Part shown: in pieces, positions 56,070 through 64,000 of the stretch
Numbering within the stretch: position 1 is the first letter of the stretch
Layout: every line of letters begins with the position of its first letter
Source: Halobellus inordinatus
GTDB lineage: Archaea; Halobacteriota; Halobacteria; Halobacteriales; Haloferacaceae
Length of the DNA stretch: 64,000 nucleotides
Reading direction: 5' to 3'
Assembly (NCBI RefSeq): GCF_024464655.1
Contig: NZ_JANHAV010000006.1
Span: 124,001 to 188,000, forward strand
Notes under the pieces: model-generated
The model's input: only the letters and a program-made list of their open reading frames with translations
Told to the model about the DNA's origin: nothing
The model's database searches: none
Made by a program: the position numbers and the translations under genes

Positions 56070-56849
56070 CTACCGCGAGAGTGGCGAGACGCGGTAGAGC
56101 ATCCGCGCGGCCCCGAGCATGCCCGTCTTCGCGAGCGATCCGCTCCGGTAGGCACCATACTTGGCGTAGAAACTGCTCTTTCGAACGCCGGCCCCGGCGT
56201 AGTGGCGCGCGGAGGTCGGCATCGGCGTCCGCCGGCCCTCGACGCCGGTTGCGCCGTCGCGGATCGCATCGAGTACGACGTCGGTCGTCAGTTCCGCACG
56301 GTCGACATCTTCGAGTTCGATTTCGGTGTACGCGCGGCCGACGTACCCGACCTTGTGCGCGTCGCTGCCGGCGACGCCCGGATAACCGTACGCGTCCGCG
56401 TAGCGGCGTGCACGCCGGTTCTTCCACCCGGTGAACGCCCAGGAGTTGAACACCTCGATGGCGTCGGGGTCGACGCCGCGGAGCCGCCGCTTCCGGACGC
56501 CGTGCCGACTCCGCTGGAAGGGGTGCGGGACGATCGCGACCCCGTCTCGCTCGCGGACCCACGCCACTGTCTCGGCCATCGGCGCGCGGCGCGGCGGCAT
56601 CTCCTCGACGCCGAGCGCGAGCAGGTGGCCGTCCGCGGTCGACACTTCGACACCGGGGATCCCGACGAGCCCGTACATCGGCGCGAGTTCCGCCGCGCGT
56701 ACGGATTCGTGGATGACGTCGTGGTCGGTAACGACGACGGCGTCGAGACCGATCTCGGCTGCCTGTTCTAACAGCAGCTCTGATGGATCAGCCCCGTCGT
56801 ACGAGGCTTCCGAGTGGACGTGCGGGTCGATTCTGACGGTGAGCGACAC
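56070..56849 (-). CDS. PHP-domain phosphoesterase
   Basis: This 259-residue protein has a PHP metal-dependent phosphoesterase domain. Motif 1 is DPHVHSEASYDG at 8-19, motif 2 VVVTDHDVIHES near 38-49, then GVEVSTADGHLLALG, the late VPHPFQRSRHG and the C-terminal AGSDAHKVGYVGRAYTEIE. The GTG at 56849 was chosen because it starts just before the first metal motif; upstream sequence in this frame is unrelated. The substrate is unknown. It lies downstream of the FAD oxidoreductase on the same strand, separated by 80 bases. Confidence 0.86.
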   Translation of the reverse strand: MSLTVRIDPHVHSEASYDGADPSELLLEQAAEIGLDAVVVTDHDVIHESVRAAELAPMYGLVGIPGVEVSTADGHLLALGVEEMPPRRAPMAETVAWVRERDGVAIVPHPFQRSRHGVRKRRLRGVDPDAIEVFNSWAFTGWKNRRARRYADAYGYPGVAGSDAHKVGYVGRAYTEIELEDVDRAELTTDVVLDAIRDGATGVEGRRTPMPTSARHYAGAGVRKSSFYAKYGAYRSGSLAKTGMLGAARMLYRVSPLSR

Positions 56850-56929
56850 AGGAGTCTGTTCGCTCTCCCCGCAGTAAAGCCTGTCTGCACACGAGCAGTA
56901 AGCCGAGCGTGTGATTCGGATGGGTCCGC

Positions 56930-58015
56930 TTACGGCGTGTCTGATCCGATTCGCTCGCCCACGTCGTAGCCGTTCCAGAGCGCCCGTGGAACGCGGCCCT
57001 CGCCGGCGACCCAGTCCCCAGCGACGTAGAGTCCGGCGTCTTCGGTGAGGTGGACGGCGTCGGCGTCGAGACTCGCGTCCGGAAGCGCGTAGCGCCATCC
57101 CTGGTCGTCGACCCAGTCGGGGTCGGCGTAGCGATCGTCGTCGAGCAGCGTCGCGACGCGGTCTGCGACCCCCGGTTCGACGTCCGAGAGCGGATCGTCG
57201 TAGTGGGTGGTCGACCACTCGGGCCCCATCTGGACGATCAGCAGGCTCTCCCCGTCGGGGACGTGACCTTCCTTGCACTCCTCGCGCGACAGCCAGCCGA
57301 TCGCGTGTTCCTTGTCGGGGTTCACCAGCCCGTACCACGGGTAGGAGTCACGAAACGGATAGTGAAAGACGAGCGTTCGAATCGTCCGATAGGGGACGGC
57401 GCTGACGGCATCGACGAGCGAATCGAGCCGGTCGTCGTCCCAGTCGGTCGCGCGCAGCAGGTCGGCGGTCTGTGGGGCCGGTGGTGTCAGGAGGAGCGCA
57501 TCGAACGGGCCGTACCGGTCGCCGTCGGTGTCGGTGAGCGTCCAGCTCGCGGCATCGTCGTCAACGCGCTTGCCCTCCTCGCGAGCGACCTCGGCGATCC
57601 GGGTCCGCCGGTGGACGGTCGCGTCGGTCGCCGCGAGCAGGCGCTTCGCCAACTGCGTGATCCCCTCGGTCCACGTCCACTTCGTCGACTCCCGGTCGCC
57701 CGCAGTAATCTCGCTCGCGGCATCGAACGTCCAGACCGGCTCGTCGATCTCGACGAGGCCCTCTGTCCCGAGTTCCGGGAGTAACGCGGCGGTCCGTTCG
57801 TCGGCTTCCGTGACGTAGTTCGCACCGTGGTCGTACCGACAACCGTTCTTGCGGCGGGTCGCCGCCCGCCCGCAGACGCCGCCGCTCTTCTCGACGATGG
57901 TCACGTCGACATCGGCATCGCGGAGGGCGTACGCCGCGCCAGCGCCCGCTGCGCCCGCACCGACGATACCGAGTCGCGTGGGCGAATCGACCGAAGAATC
58001 CACTCGATCAGTCAC
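56930..58015 (-). CDS. NAD(P)/FAD-dependent oxidoreductase (amine oxidase-like)
   Basis: This 361-residue flavoprotein has the N-terminal FAD motif IVGAGAAGAGAAYAL at 17-31, the ribose-binding glutamate in VTIVEKSGGVCGRAATR and the late FAD contact AGLYVAGDWVAGEGRVPRALWNGYDVGERI near 323-352. The pattern resembles renalase or protoporphyrinogen-oxidase-like amine oxidases. The start is the GTG at 58015 (VTDRVDSS); 17 codons of upstream frame are not conserved. It is divergent from the HAD gene. The substrate is unknown. Confidence 0.84.
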   Translation of the reverse strand: MTDRVDSSVDSPTRLGIVGAGAAGAGAAYALRDADVDVTIVEKSGGVCGRAATRRKNGCRYDHGANYVTEADERTAALLPELGTEGLVEIDEPVWTFDAASEITAGDRESTKWTWTEGITQLAKRLLAATDATVHRRTRIAEVAREEGKRVDDDAASWTLTDTDGDRYGPFDALLLTPPAPQTADLLRATDWDDDRLDSLVDAVSAVPYRTIRTLVFHYPFRDSYPWYGLVNPDKEHAIGWLSREECKEGHVPDGESLLIVQMGPEWSTTHYDDPLSDVEPGVADRVATLLDDDRYADPDWVDDQGWRYALPDASLDADAVHLTEDAGLYVAGDWVAGEGRVPRALWNGYDVGERIGSDTP

Positions 58016-58120
58016 AGTGGCTCCACGGAGGGAACGGGCTTTACCGTTCGGGCCGACCCGGGCCACTGGCTATCGAGAGCGGTCCGTAACTACTTGACTG
58101 CGGCCGCCCCCGATGATCGT

Positions 58121-58834
58121 ATGGAGTACGACGCGATCATCTTCGACAACGACGGCGTCTTGGTCGAACCCGTCACTCTCGATCTGCTCACTGCGGCGGC
58201 GCGCGACGCATTCGCGGCCGTCGGCGTCGAGGATCCCGACCCCGAACACGTAGATGCGATCTCCTACGGCGTCTCCCCGGAAACCGTAGAGACGGTGTGT
58301 CGGGCCTACGATCTCGATCCCGACGACTTCTGGACGGCGCGTGACCGGACGGCGAGCGAGGCGCAGATCCAGTCGATGCGGCGCGGCGAGAAAGACACCT
58401 ACGCCGACGTCGATGCGCTCGCGGCGATCGACGCCCCGCGCGGGATCGTGAGCACGAACCAGCAGGCCACGATCGACTCGATCCTCGAGTATCACGACCT
58501 CGGAGCGCTGTTCGAGACGGCATACGGCCGCGAACCGACGGTCGAGAGCCTCCGTCGCAAGAAGCCCGCGCCGTACTATCTGGAGCGCGCGCTCGACGAC
58601 CTCGACGCCGAGGCAGCGCTGTTTATCGGCGACAGCGAGAGCGACGTCGAAGCGGCGCACCGGGCGGGCGTCGATTCGGCGTTCATTCGCCGTGAACACC
58701 GCGCGGAGACGGTCCTCGGGACGGAACCGACGTACGAACTCGACTCGCTGTGGGATCTTCGCGACGTCGGCGGCGTGCCGCTCGCGCCGGACGGACCGGC
58801 GAGAGGAGGACTCTCAGTCGACGAGGACGCGTGA
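58121..58834 (+). CDS. HAD-superfamily hydrolase (subfamily IA)
   Basis: This 237-residue haloacid dehalogenase-type phosphatase has motif I IIFDNDGVLVEP (nucleophile D9 and D11), a helical cap, motif II with threonine in GIVSTNQQATIDSIL, the motif III lysine in RRKKPAPYYLERAL and motif IV IGDSESDVEAAHRAG. It probably hydrolyses a small phosphate ester such as phosphoglycolate or a sugar phosphate; the substrate cannot be told from sequence. The ATG at 58121 directly precedes motif I. Confidence 0.88.
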   Translation: MEYDAIIFDNDGVLVEPVTLDLLTAAARDAFAAVGVEDPDPEHVDAISYGVSPETVETVCRAYDLDPDDFWTARDRTASEAQIQSMRRGEKDTYADVDALAAIDAPRGIVSTNQQATIDSILEYHDLGALFETAYGREPTVESLRRKKPAPYYLERALDDLDAEAALFIGDSESDVEAAHRAGVDSAFIRREHRAETVLGTEPTYELDSLWDLRDVGGVPLAPDGPARGGLSVDEDA

Positions 58835-58928
58835 CCCCAGCCCGACCGGCGGTAGGAGGCGGCTACAGCAGCGGAAACGGGCGATTGCGACGACCAGGAT
58901 TATACGCTCTGAAAATCGCCCCGGAACC

Positions 58929-58937
58929 GTTATACGG
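58929..58937 (+). promoter_or_regulatory. TATA box of the KaiC/RAD55-like operon
   Basis: GTTATACGG is centred about 25 bases before the ATG at 58958. A second TATA-like GATTATACG lies about 30 bases further upstream (58898-58906), so there may be two start sites. Confidence 0.55.
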
Positions 58938-58957
58938 GAGTCCATAGAGGCCAACAT

Positions 58958-59662
58958 ATGCGGATACCGAGTGGGGTCAGCGGCTTCGATCACCTGATTC
59001 AGGGCGGGTTTCTCCCGGGCCGGTTGTACGTCCTCTCCGGACCACCGGGAAGTGGCAAGACGACGTTCACCGCCCAGTTCGTCGCCGAGGGGCTGAGAAA
59101 CGGGGAGAACAGTCTGTACGTCACGATGCACGAGTCTCGCGAGGAACTCGTCGACGATATGTCGAACTTCGAGTTCGGCTTCGAGACGCTCACGGCCTCC
59201 GAGCAGTTCCGGTTCGTCAATATGGCGAGCAAGCAGGGCAAGCGGCTCCTCAATCAGTTCTCTCAGAGCGGGAATCCTTCGAGCGTCCAGAGCCTGACGG
59301 ACAAGATCGTCGCCTTCGTCAACTCCCGGGACGTCGACCGACTCGTCATCGACTCGACGATGCTCTTAGAGCTCTTCTTCGCCGACGGCGACGAGGAGAT
59401 GACGCGCTTTCTGACGGCACTCAAAGACTGTGAAGCGACGACGCTTCTCATCTCCGAGATGACCGACCCGAGCGCGTACTCCGACGAACACTACCTCGCG
59501 CACGGCGTCATCTTCTTCCACAACTACCTCGAAGCGACAGGAATGACGCGGGGAATTCAGGTGGTAAAGATGCGCGGTACAGACATCGACTGCGACATCC
59601 GATCGCTGCGGTTCACCGACGAGGGGATCGTGGTCGACCCCACGAAACGAGTGGACTTTTGA
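58958..59662 (+). CDS. KaiC/RAD55-like RecA-superfamily ATPase
   Basis: This 234-residue single-domain ATPase begins IPSGVSGFDHLIQGGFLPGR, a typical start for KaiC and RadA relatives. Walker A GPPGSGKTT is at 28-36 and Walker B LVIDSTMLL near 129-137. Catalytic-glutamate-like residues (HESREEL) follow the second strand. It lacks the DNA-binding loops of RadA and has one domain rather than the two of cyanobacterial KaiC. In archaea such proteins are often linked to signalling or taxis. The next gene starts one base after its stop. Confidence 0.88.
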   Translation: MRIPSGVSGFDHLIQGGFLPGRLYVLSGPPGSGKTTFTAQFVAEGLRNGENSLYVTMHESREELVDDMSNFEFGFETLTASEQFRFVNMASKQGKRLLNQFSQSGNPSSVQSLTDKIVAFVNSRDVDRLVIDSTMLLELFFADGDEEMTRFLTALKDCEATTLLISEMTDPSAYSDEHYLAHGVIFFHNYLEATGMTRGIQVVKMRGTDIDCDIRSLRFTDEGIVVDPTKRVDF

Positions 59663-59663
59663 G

Positions 59664-60080
59664 ATGTACGAACGCGCCTTCGACACCGACTGGGAGACGC
59701 TCTCGGGAGAGGGGGCCATCCGTCGGACGTACGCACTCGGCATCGCCGCGGAACTCGGCTACCGGAACGCCGAGGAGCGCGAGCGAATCCGAGCGCTCGC
59801 GTCGAACGCCTACGAGCGGAGCGTCCTCGATCTGGCCTTCGAGGAAGGAAAACGCCAGGTGCAGGACGTCCGCCCACACCACGAGTCCGACGAGGACACC
59901 TGGGAGGCGCTCATCGAGAGCGCGGAGTCGCCGTCGCCGCCGCCGGAGTCGCTGACGGTCGAGGACCGCCCGGCGGAGATTCCCGACGCGGTCGATCGGC
60001 CGCCCCTGCTCGACGGCTTCGACGCGGGCGATCTCGAACGGCTCACATTCCCCTCGCTTCTCCGACGCGACGAGGAGTGA
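59664..60080 (+). CDS. Unknown protein paired with the KaiC-like ATPase
   Basis: This 138-residue acidic soluble protein is translated from an ATG one base after the ATPase stop, so it is almost certainly co-transcribed. The N-terminal 70 residues look helical ([49 protein letters not shown]). A Pro/Ser/Asp-rich linker follows, with a short terminal motif [28 protein letters not shown]. There are no cysteines or membrane segments. I do not recognise the family. It could be a partner or regulator of the ATPase. Confidence 0.75.
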   Translation: MYERAFDTDWETLSGEGAIRRTYALGIAAELGYRNAEERERIRALASNAYERSVLDLAFEEGKRQVQDVRPHHESDEDTWEALIESAESPSPPPESLTVEDRPAEIPDAVDRPPLLDGFDAGDLERLTFPSLLRRDEE

Positions 60081-60145
60081 TCGCGGGGGACGCCGCCGGG
60101 TGTCCGCGGGGCGAAGTTCTTGACGCTCGGGTCCCAACCGTCGGT

Positions 60146-60553
60146 ATGGCGAACGACGCAACCGAGGACCTTCCGGAATCGGACGCCGAGTGGCGCGACC
60201 GTCTCACGGACGAAGAGTACGAGATTCTGCGCGAGCGCGGGACCGAACCGAAATTCAGCGGCGAGTATCTCGACCGCGACGACGACGGGACGTACCGTTG
60301 TGCTGGCTGTGGCGCCGCCCTCTTCGATAGCGAGACCAAGTATCACTCCGGCTCCGGCTGGCCGGCGTTCTTCGACGCCGCCGAAGGTGCGATCGAGACG
60401 CGAACGGACACGCGACACGGGATGCGTCGCGTCGAGGTGCTGTGTCGCAACTGCGGCGGCCACCTGGGGCACGTCTTCGAGGACGGCCCGGAGCCGACCG
60501 GCAAGCGTTACTGCATCAACTCGGCCGCACTCGATTTCGACCCCGAGGAGTAA
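60146..60553 (+). CDS. msrB: Peptide methionine-R-sulfoxide reductase
   Basis: This 135-residue enzyme reduces methionine R-sulfoxide. The structural zinc is held by C52/C55 (CAGC) and C100/C103 (CRNC). The catalytic cysteine is C123 in [11 protein letters not shown], within the conserved [20 protein letters not shown] block. [11 protein letters not shown] near 66-76 forms the substrate pocket. The ATG at 60146 gives the standard length; an earlier in-frame start is unconserved. It lies 65 bases after the KaiC-partner gene and may be read from the same promoter. Confidence 0.95.
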   Translation: MANDATEDLPESDAEWRDRLTDEEYEILRERGTEPKFSGEYLDRDDDGTYRCAGCGAALFDSETKYHSGSGWPAFFDAAEGAIETRTDTRHGMRRVEVLCRNCGGHLGHVFEDGPEPTGKRYCINSAALDFDPEE

Positions 60554-60571
60554 CCCGCGGCGCGATGGTCC

Positions 60572-60652
60572 ATACTGTCGGACAGCAGTGCGTGAGTGAT
60601 ATTGGCACCTACGGGGTGCCGATACGCGTCACAGAGTTCTGTCCGACAGTAT
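60572..60652. mobile_element. 81-bp inverted-repeat element, family A copy 2 (MITE-like)
   Basis: The ends ATACTGTCGGACAG and complement are identical to copy 1 at 32660-32740. The centre is GGCACC-TACG-GGTGCC within GGGTGCC. Its right arm reads, in reverse complement, nearly like the left arm of copy 1 (AGAACTCTGTGACGCGTATCG against AGAACTGTGTGAAGAGTATCG), so the copies are in opposite orientation. The last base coincides with the edge of the universal stress gene stop codon. It lies between convergent genes. Confidence 0.8.
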
Positions 60653-61086
60653 CACTCGTCGGCGGCGAGGTTCGTCGTCAGGACGGGGACCGCCGACCGC
60701 GCGACGACATTCTGGGAGACGCTTCCCATCAGATTGTTCGTGTAGTCGCCGCGGCGGGTGCCCATCGTGATGAGATCCGCGTCGACTTCGTCGGCGTACG
60801 CCAGAATCTCGTCGGCGGGGTCGCCCTGCCGGATCGCGGTCGTGACCTCGATCCCCGCCTCGTGGAGCCGGGTCGCCGCGCGGTCGGTCGCCGCCTCGCC
60901 TTCGCCTTCTAACTCCACGAGCACGTCAGTCTTCATATCGTCTTGGAGCGTCAGGAACGCGCGGTCGTCGATGACGTAGAGAATGTACACCTCGGCGTCG
61001 CGTCGCCCGGCGATGTCGGCTGCGGTCTCGACGACCGCGTCCATCGACTCAGTCCCGTCCGTCGGCAGCAAGATTCGCTCGAACAT
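60652..61086 (-). CDS. Universal stress protein (UspA family)
   Basis: This 144-residue protein begins MFERILLPTDGTESMDAVVETAADIAG. The nucleotide-binding C-terminal pattern is MGTRRGDYTNNLMGSVSQNVVARSAVPVLTTN, close to the G-2x-G-9x-G-S motif, with residue changes that may alter ATP affinity. The stop codon overlaps the end of the family A repeat by one base. It is divergent from the membrane spermidine-synthase-like gene. Confidence 0.92.
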   Translation of the reverse strand: MFERILLPTDGTESMDAVVETAADIAGRRDAEVYILYVIDDRAFLTLQDDMKTDVLVELEGEGEAATDRAATRLHEAGIEVTTAIRQGDPADEILAYADEVDADLITMGTRRGDYTNNLMGSVSQNVVARSAVPVLTTNLAADE

Positions 61087-61265
61087 ATGGCTCTATCGGA
61101 GGTATCATCTGCGGCACCCTATATCCTCCTTTCTCGTTCCGCACGAACCGGAACTATTGTGGGGTTCGGGCTGCCGTTGCCCCGGTGCGCTCGGGGCGGC
61201 CCGAGTGAGCCCCGAGACGGGAACAGCCGCGGCGTTGAAGGCGCCCCCGTCCATTCATAGAGGTG

Positions 61266-62849
61266 ATGGAATCGCGGTTATACCCAGAGCGACTGCCGAC
61301 GCGGCCCGAAACGGCCGTCTTCGTCTCCGGCGTGACGAGTATGGGGCTGGAGATTCTGGCGGGGCGGATCCTCGCACCCGAGTTCGGCAACAGCATCTAC
61401 ACCTGGGGTGGGATCATCGGCGTCTTCCTCGCGGCGCTCAGTCTGGGCTACCACCGCGGCGGGAAGCGCGCGGCGACGAACGCCTCTCACTCGCGGCTGG
61501 TCGCCGTCTTCCTCGTGACGGCACTCTACGTCGCTGGCGTGGTCTTGCTCGGCGACCTCGTCGTCCGGTCCACCGGCGTCCTCCCGCTTCCCAGCGAGTT
61601 CGCGTCGCTCCCGGCGATCACGCTCCTCTTCGGACCGCCGACGTATCTCTTGGGATACGTGAGCCCCTACGCCGCGGAACTGGCAGGCGGCGACGTCGGC
61701 GCGACCGCGGGCCACGTCTACGCCGTCGGTACCGTCGGGAGCATCGTCGGCGCGTTCGCGACGACGTATCTCCTCGTGCCGCTGCTCTCGGTGCCGCAGA
61801 TCGGCCTCGTGTTGGGACTCTCGGCCGTCGTCGCCGCGGTCGTCGTCGCCGCGCCCGGACTCACTGGAACGTCCGGCCTCCGCGTCGGGGTCGTCGCGCT
61901 CGCACTCGTCGCAGCGGCCGCGACCGGTGGCGTCGGTCCGAGCGTCGCCGGCGACGCCGTCTACAGCACCCAGACCCCCTATCAGGAACTCCGCGTCGTC
62001 GACCGCGGCGACACGCGGACGCTCTATCTCGACGGCCAACCCCACAGCGCGATGGACCTCGACGACCCGACGCGACACGTCTTCGATTACACCCGGTACT
62101 TCCACGCGCCGCTTTTGCTCACCGACGACGTCGACCGCGTGCTGTTCGTCGGCGGCGGCGGGTTCACGGGCCCGCGGATCTTTCACGAGACGTATCCGAA
62201 CGTGACCGTCGATGTCGTCGAACTGGATCCTGCCGTCGTCGACGCCGCCGATCGGTACTTCGGCATCCCCGACTCGCCACGGATGAACGTCCACACCGGC
62301 GGTGGCCGGCAGTTCCTCGAAGAAACGAACCGCACCTACGACCTGATCGTCCTCGACGCCTACCGGAAGGACTCGGTGCCGTTTCAACTGACGACGGTCG
62401 AGTTTATGGGCCTCGCGTCGGACCGACTCGACGAGGACGGCGTCCTCCTCGCGAACCTCATCTCCGCGCCCAGCGGTCCGGCCTCAGAGTTCTACCGCGC
62501 TGAGTACAAGACGATGCAGCAAGTCTTCCCGCACGTCTACAGTTTCCCGACCGCGGGCGGTCCGGTCGTCCAGAACATCGAGATGGTGGCGACCAAGTCG
62601 GACTCACTCGTCACGCGCGAGGAGCTCCAGGCACGGAACGAGCGCCGTGACATCGGCGTCGATCTCGCGCCCGAACTCGCCTCCTACCGGCGGGACGAAC
62701 CGACCGACGACGTGCCCGTGCTCAGAGACGACCGAGCCCCGGTCGACAGCCTGCTCGACGGGATGGTCGGACAGCGCTACGTGCGCGTTCGCGCGAACGC
62801 GTCGGAAAATACGTCGGACACGAGGTCGCCTGCGACCACGGCGGACTGA
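61266..62849 (+). CDS. Membrane-embedded spermidine synthase-like protein
   Basis: This 527-residue protein combines an N-terminal membrane region (about 1-225, six or seven hydrophobic segments, beginning FVSGVTSMGLEILAGRILAPEFGNSIYTWGG) with a SpeE-like Rossmann domain (about 230-450). The domain contains VLFVGGGGFTGPRIFHETYP, VDVVELDPAVVDAADRYF and YDLIVLDAYRKDSVPFQLTT. Enzyme-type residues for aminopropyl transfer are only partly visible, so aminopropyltransferase activity is uncertain. The ATG at 61266 follows an in-frame GTG by one codon. No decarboxylase for SAM is nearby. Confidence 0.88.
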   Translation: MESRLYPERLPTRPETAVFVSGVTSMGLEILAGRILAPEFGNSIYTWGGIIGVFLAALSLGYHRGGKRAATNASHSRLVAVFLVTALYVAGVVLLGDLVVRSTGVLPLPSEFASLPAITLLFGPPTYLLGYVSPYAAELAGGDVGATAGHVYAVGTVGSIVGAFATTYLLVPLLSVPQIGLVLGLSAVVAAVVVAAPGLTGTSGLRVGVVALALVAAAATGGVGPSVAGDAVYSTQTPYQELRVVDRGDTRTLYLDGQPHSAMDLDDPTRHVFDYTRYFHAPLLLTDDVDRVLFVGGGGFTGPRIFHETYPNVTVDVVELDPAVVDAADRYFGIPDSPRMNVHTGGGRQFLEETNRTYDLIVLDAYRKDSVPFQLTTVEFMGLASDRLDEDGVLLANLISAPSGPASEFYRAEYKTMQQVFPHVYSFPTAGGPVVQNIEMVATKSDSLVTREELQARNERRDIGVDLAPELASYRRDEPTDDVPVLRDDRAPVDSLLDGMVGQRYVRVRANASENTSDTRSPATTAD

Positions 62850-62939
62850 TAGGGATTATCGTAACCGTTCGGAGATTCTCGCCGTATCGTCCGGCGAGAA
62901 ATCTATGGAGACTTACGGTAGTCCCTATGACCGCCCGAA

Positions 62940-63695
62940 TCAGAACCCGAATCCGCCCCAGCGGATGTACACCATCACGGCGACGATGCTGAGTTGGAGA
63001 ACGCCCTGAATCCCGGCCAGCTTCGCGTTCCGCATTCCGATGGCGCCGATGAGGTCGGCGTTCGGATTTTCGGAGGTCATCTCTAAGTACATCCGCGCTT
63101 CACCGGGGAGGATCACGCCGAACCCGAGGATCGTGAGCACGCTGACGATGGCCAGCGCGGCCAGAATCGCCGTACTCGGCATCGCGAACGTCCCGAGGTT
63201 CGCTACCAGGGAGGCGGCGCCGCCGCCGACGATGACGACGAAGAGCACCAGCCAGCGCCAGTCGGTGAAGGCGTCAAACTGAGAGCCGATGGCCAACAGC
63301 GCCGGCCCCATCGCGGCGATAGAGAAGATGCCGCCCCACGCGGCGAGACCGGGGAGCAGTCCCATTTCGCCCGCCAGAACCATCCCGCCGACGATCGTCG
63401 TGAACGCGAGCGTCGGCATCAGGAACGTCATCTTCGGCGTGAATCGCTGGAAGACCGCCGCCCGGGTGTCGATGTCGAGACCCCCCAAAACGGGACCGAG
63501 GATCATCGCCATAAACAGGTCGATGCCCGTCCAGAGCACGCCCGCCATCACGTGAACGTACGTCAACTGCTGTGTCGTTCCGAACAGTACCGCCGCGACG
63601 AAGACCGCGAGCGGGACGACGACGGCCCCCGCCCCGAAGACCGGGTTCGCTCGGTTGGCCATCCCCTGAATCGTGTTTGAGACACTTACGCTCAT
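62940..63695 (-). CDS. Polytopic membrane protein of unknown function
   Basis: This 251-residue protein has about seven hydrophobic segments (20-40, 46-67, 91-110, 119-139, 147-168, 174-199, 228-246). The loop FGTTQQLTYVHVMAGVLWTGIDLFMAMILGPVLGGLD with paired histidine and tryptophan resembles small haem-copper-associated or DUF2269-like membrane proteins, but I cannot assign it. The ATG at 63695 has a strong TATA box 31 bases upstream. It converges on the spermidine-synthase-like gene with 90 bases between stops. Confidence 0.76.
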   Translation of the reverse strand: MSVSVSNTIQGMANRANPVFGAGAVVVPLAVFVAAVLFGTTQQLTYVHVMAGVLWTGIDLFMAMILGPVLGGLDIDTRAAVFQRFTPKMTFLMPTLAFTTIVGGMVLAGEMGLLPGLAAWGGIFSIAAMGPALLAIGSQFDAFTDWRWLVLFVVIVGGGAASLVANLGTFAMPSTAILAALAIVSVLTILGFGVILPGEARMYLEMTSENPNADLIGAIGMRNAKLAGIQGVLQLSIVAVMVYIRWGGFGF

Positions 63696-63720
63696 CGTCG
63701 GCACCGACTGGTTAGAACGC

Positions 63721-63730
63721 CAATATACTA
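63721..63730 (-). promoter_or_regulatory. TATA box of the 62940-63695 gene
   Basis: Minus-strand TAGTATATTG is centred about 31 bases before the ATG at 63695. Confidence 0.55.
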
Positions 63731-63910
63731 TCGGTTGTCGTGACTACTTGCCGTCATTTCTGTGAGGCGTCGGTCTCGACTGCCGAGCCAGCGGCTCGAA
63801 CGTCTTTCAGTCGGTCACTCCAGCACTGGAGCTATCGGGTGTAGTACTTCGGAAAATCGCGGATCGTGCGTCGCCCTCGTTACCGCTGGACGGCGACAGC
63901 TAGAACCGGA

Positions 63911-64000
63911 TTAGACGCGGACGACGTTCGTCGCGCGGGGGCCCTTGGGGGCCTGTTCGATCTCGAATTCGATTTCCGTACCTTCGGTGAGATCCTCGCC
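63911..64000 (-). CDS. cspA: Cold shock protein CspA-like, C-terminal part (truncated by window edge)
   Basis: The last 29 codons read GEDLTEGTEIEFEIEQAPKG then PRATNVVRV and stop at TAA (63911-63913). This is the C-terminal half of a small OB-fold cold shock domain protein. The final GPRATNVVRV strand is the family hallmark. Its start lies beyond the right edge. Haloarchaeal CspA proteins are about 64 residues and bind single-stranded RNA or DNA. The gene is intact as far as it can be seen. Confidence 0.93.
   Translation of the reverse strand, partial: GEDLTEGTEIEFEIEQAPKGPRATNVVRV

Overview
The window is a 64 kb piece of a haloarchaeal chromosome, most likely from the order Haloferacales (the order is an inference). 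The evidence is high GC, strongly acidic proteins, short or absent leaders with TATA boxes about 25-32 bases before start codons, Tat-type lipoproteins, GlpABC, AglM-type UDP-glucose dehydrogenase, archaeal proteasome beta subunit, and gyrase and topoisomerase VI together. I see no integrase, transposase, CRISPR array or rRNA. It reads as core chromosome carrying small repeat elements. No stretch longer than 300 bases lacks a gene or repeat.

Layout. 0-3 kb: end of an unknown gene, then a taurine/sulfonate/nitrate-type ABC importer operon. 3-10.5 kb: aminotransferase, YchF/OBG-type GTPase, aglM divergent from a DUF368 membrane protein, a 49-residue zinc ribbon, a methyltransferase, a HEWD protein and a phosphoglycolate phosphatase. 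10.5-15 kb: glpABC, the anaerobic-type glycerol-3-phosphate dehydrogenase. 15-25 kb: ileS, a Tat lipoprotein, a BFN nuclease-like protein, a membrane-anchored HTH regulator, GNAT, then pyrimidine nucleoside salvage (cdd, udp) and type II NADH dehydrogenase. 25-32.5 kb: HTH regulator, epimerase, arginase, gyrBA.

32.5-48.5 kb holds a [3Fe-4S]-like ferredoxin, tRNA-Leu(UAA) followed by a decayed repeat array, a universal stress protein, a TraB-family membrane protein, an M50 protease, purM followed closely by a cytochrome P450, CBS-HTH, DUF555, psmB, a glutamate-cysteine-ligase-like protein, ATP-dependent DNA ligase and the thiE-thiM-thiD salvage operon. 48.5-64 kb has a HalOD1 protein, top6BA, cyclophilin, a TrpD-like protein divergent from a fused siroheme decarboxylase, a PHP protein, an FAD oxidoreductase, a HAD hydrolase, a KaiC/RAD55-like ATPase with an unknown partner, msrB, a second universal stress protein, a membrane spermidine-synthase-like protein and the end of cspA.

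The unusual content is mostly non-coding. There are two families of short inverted-repeat elements with two copies each (81 bp; 74 and 86 bp), a 72-bp hairpin, a 22-bp tandem repeat that begins inside the ligase stop region, and an alternating direct/inverted array of tRNA-Leu 3' ends. The gyrase and topoisomerase VI operons, which I remember as contiguous in several haloarchaea, are about 16 kb apart here. Functional pairings suggested by context are DUF368 with AglM (lipid carrier recycling for glycosylation), ferredoxin with P450, and the KaiC-like ATPase with its downstream partner.
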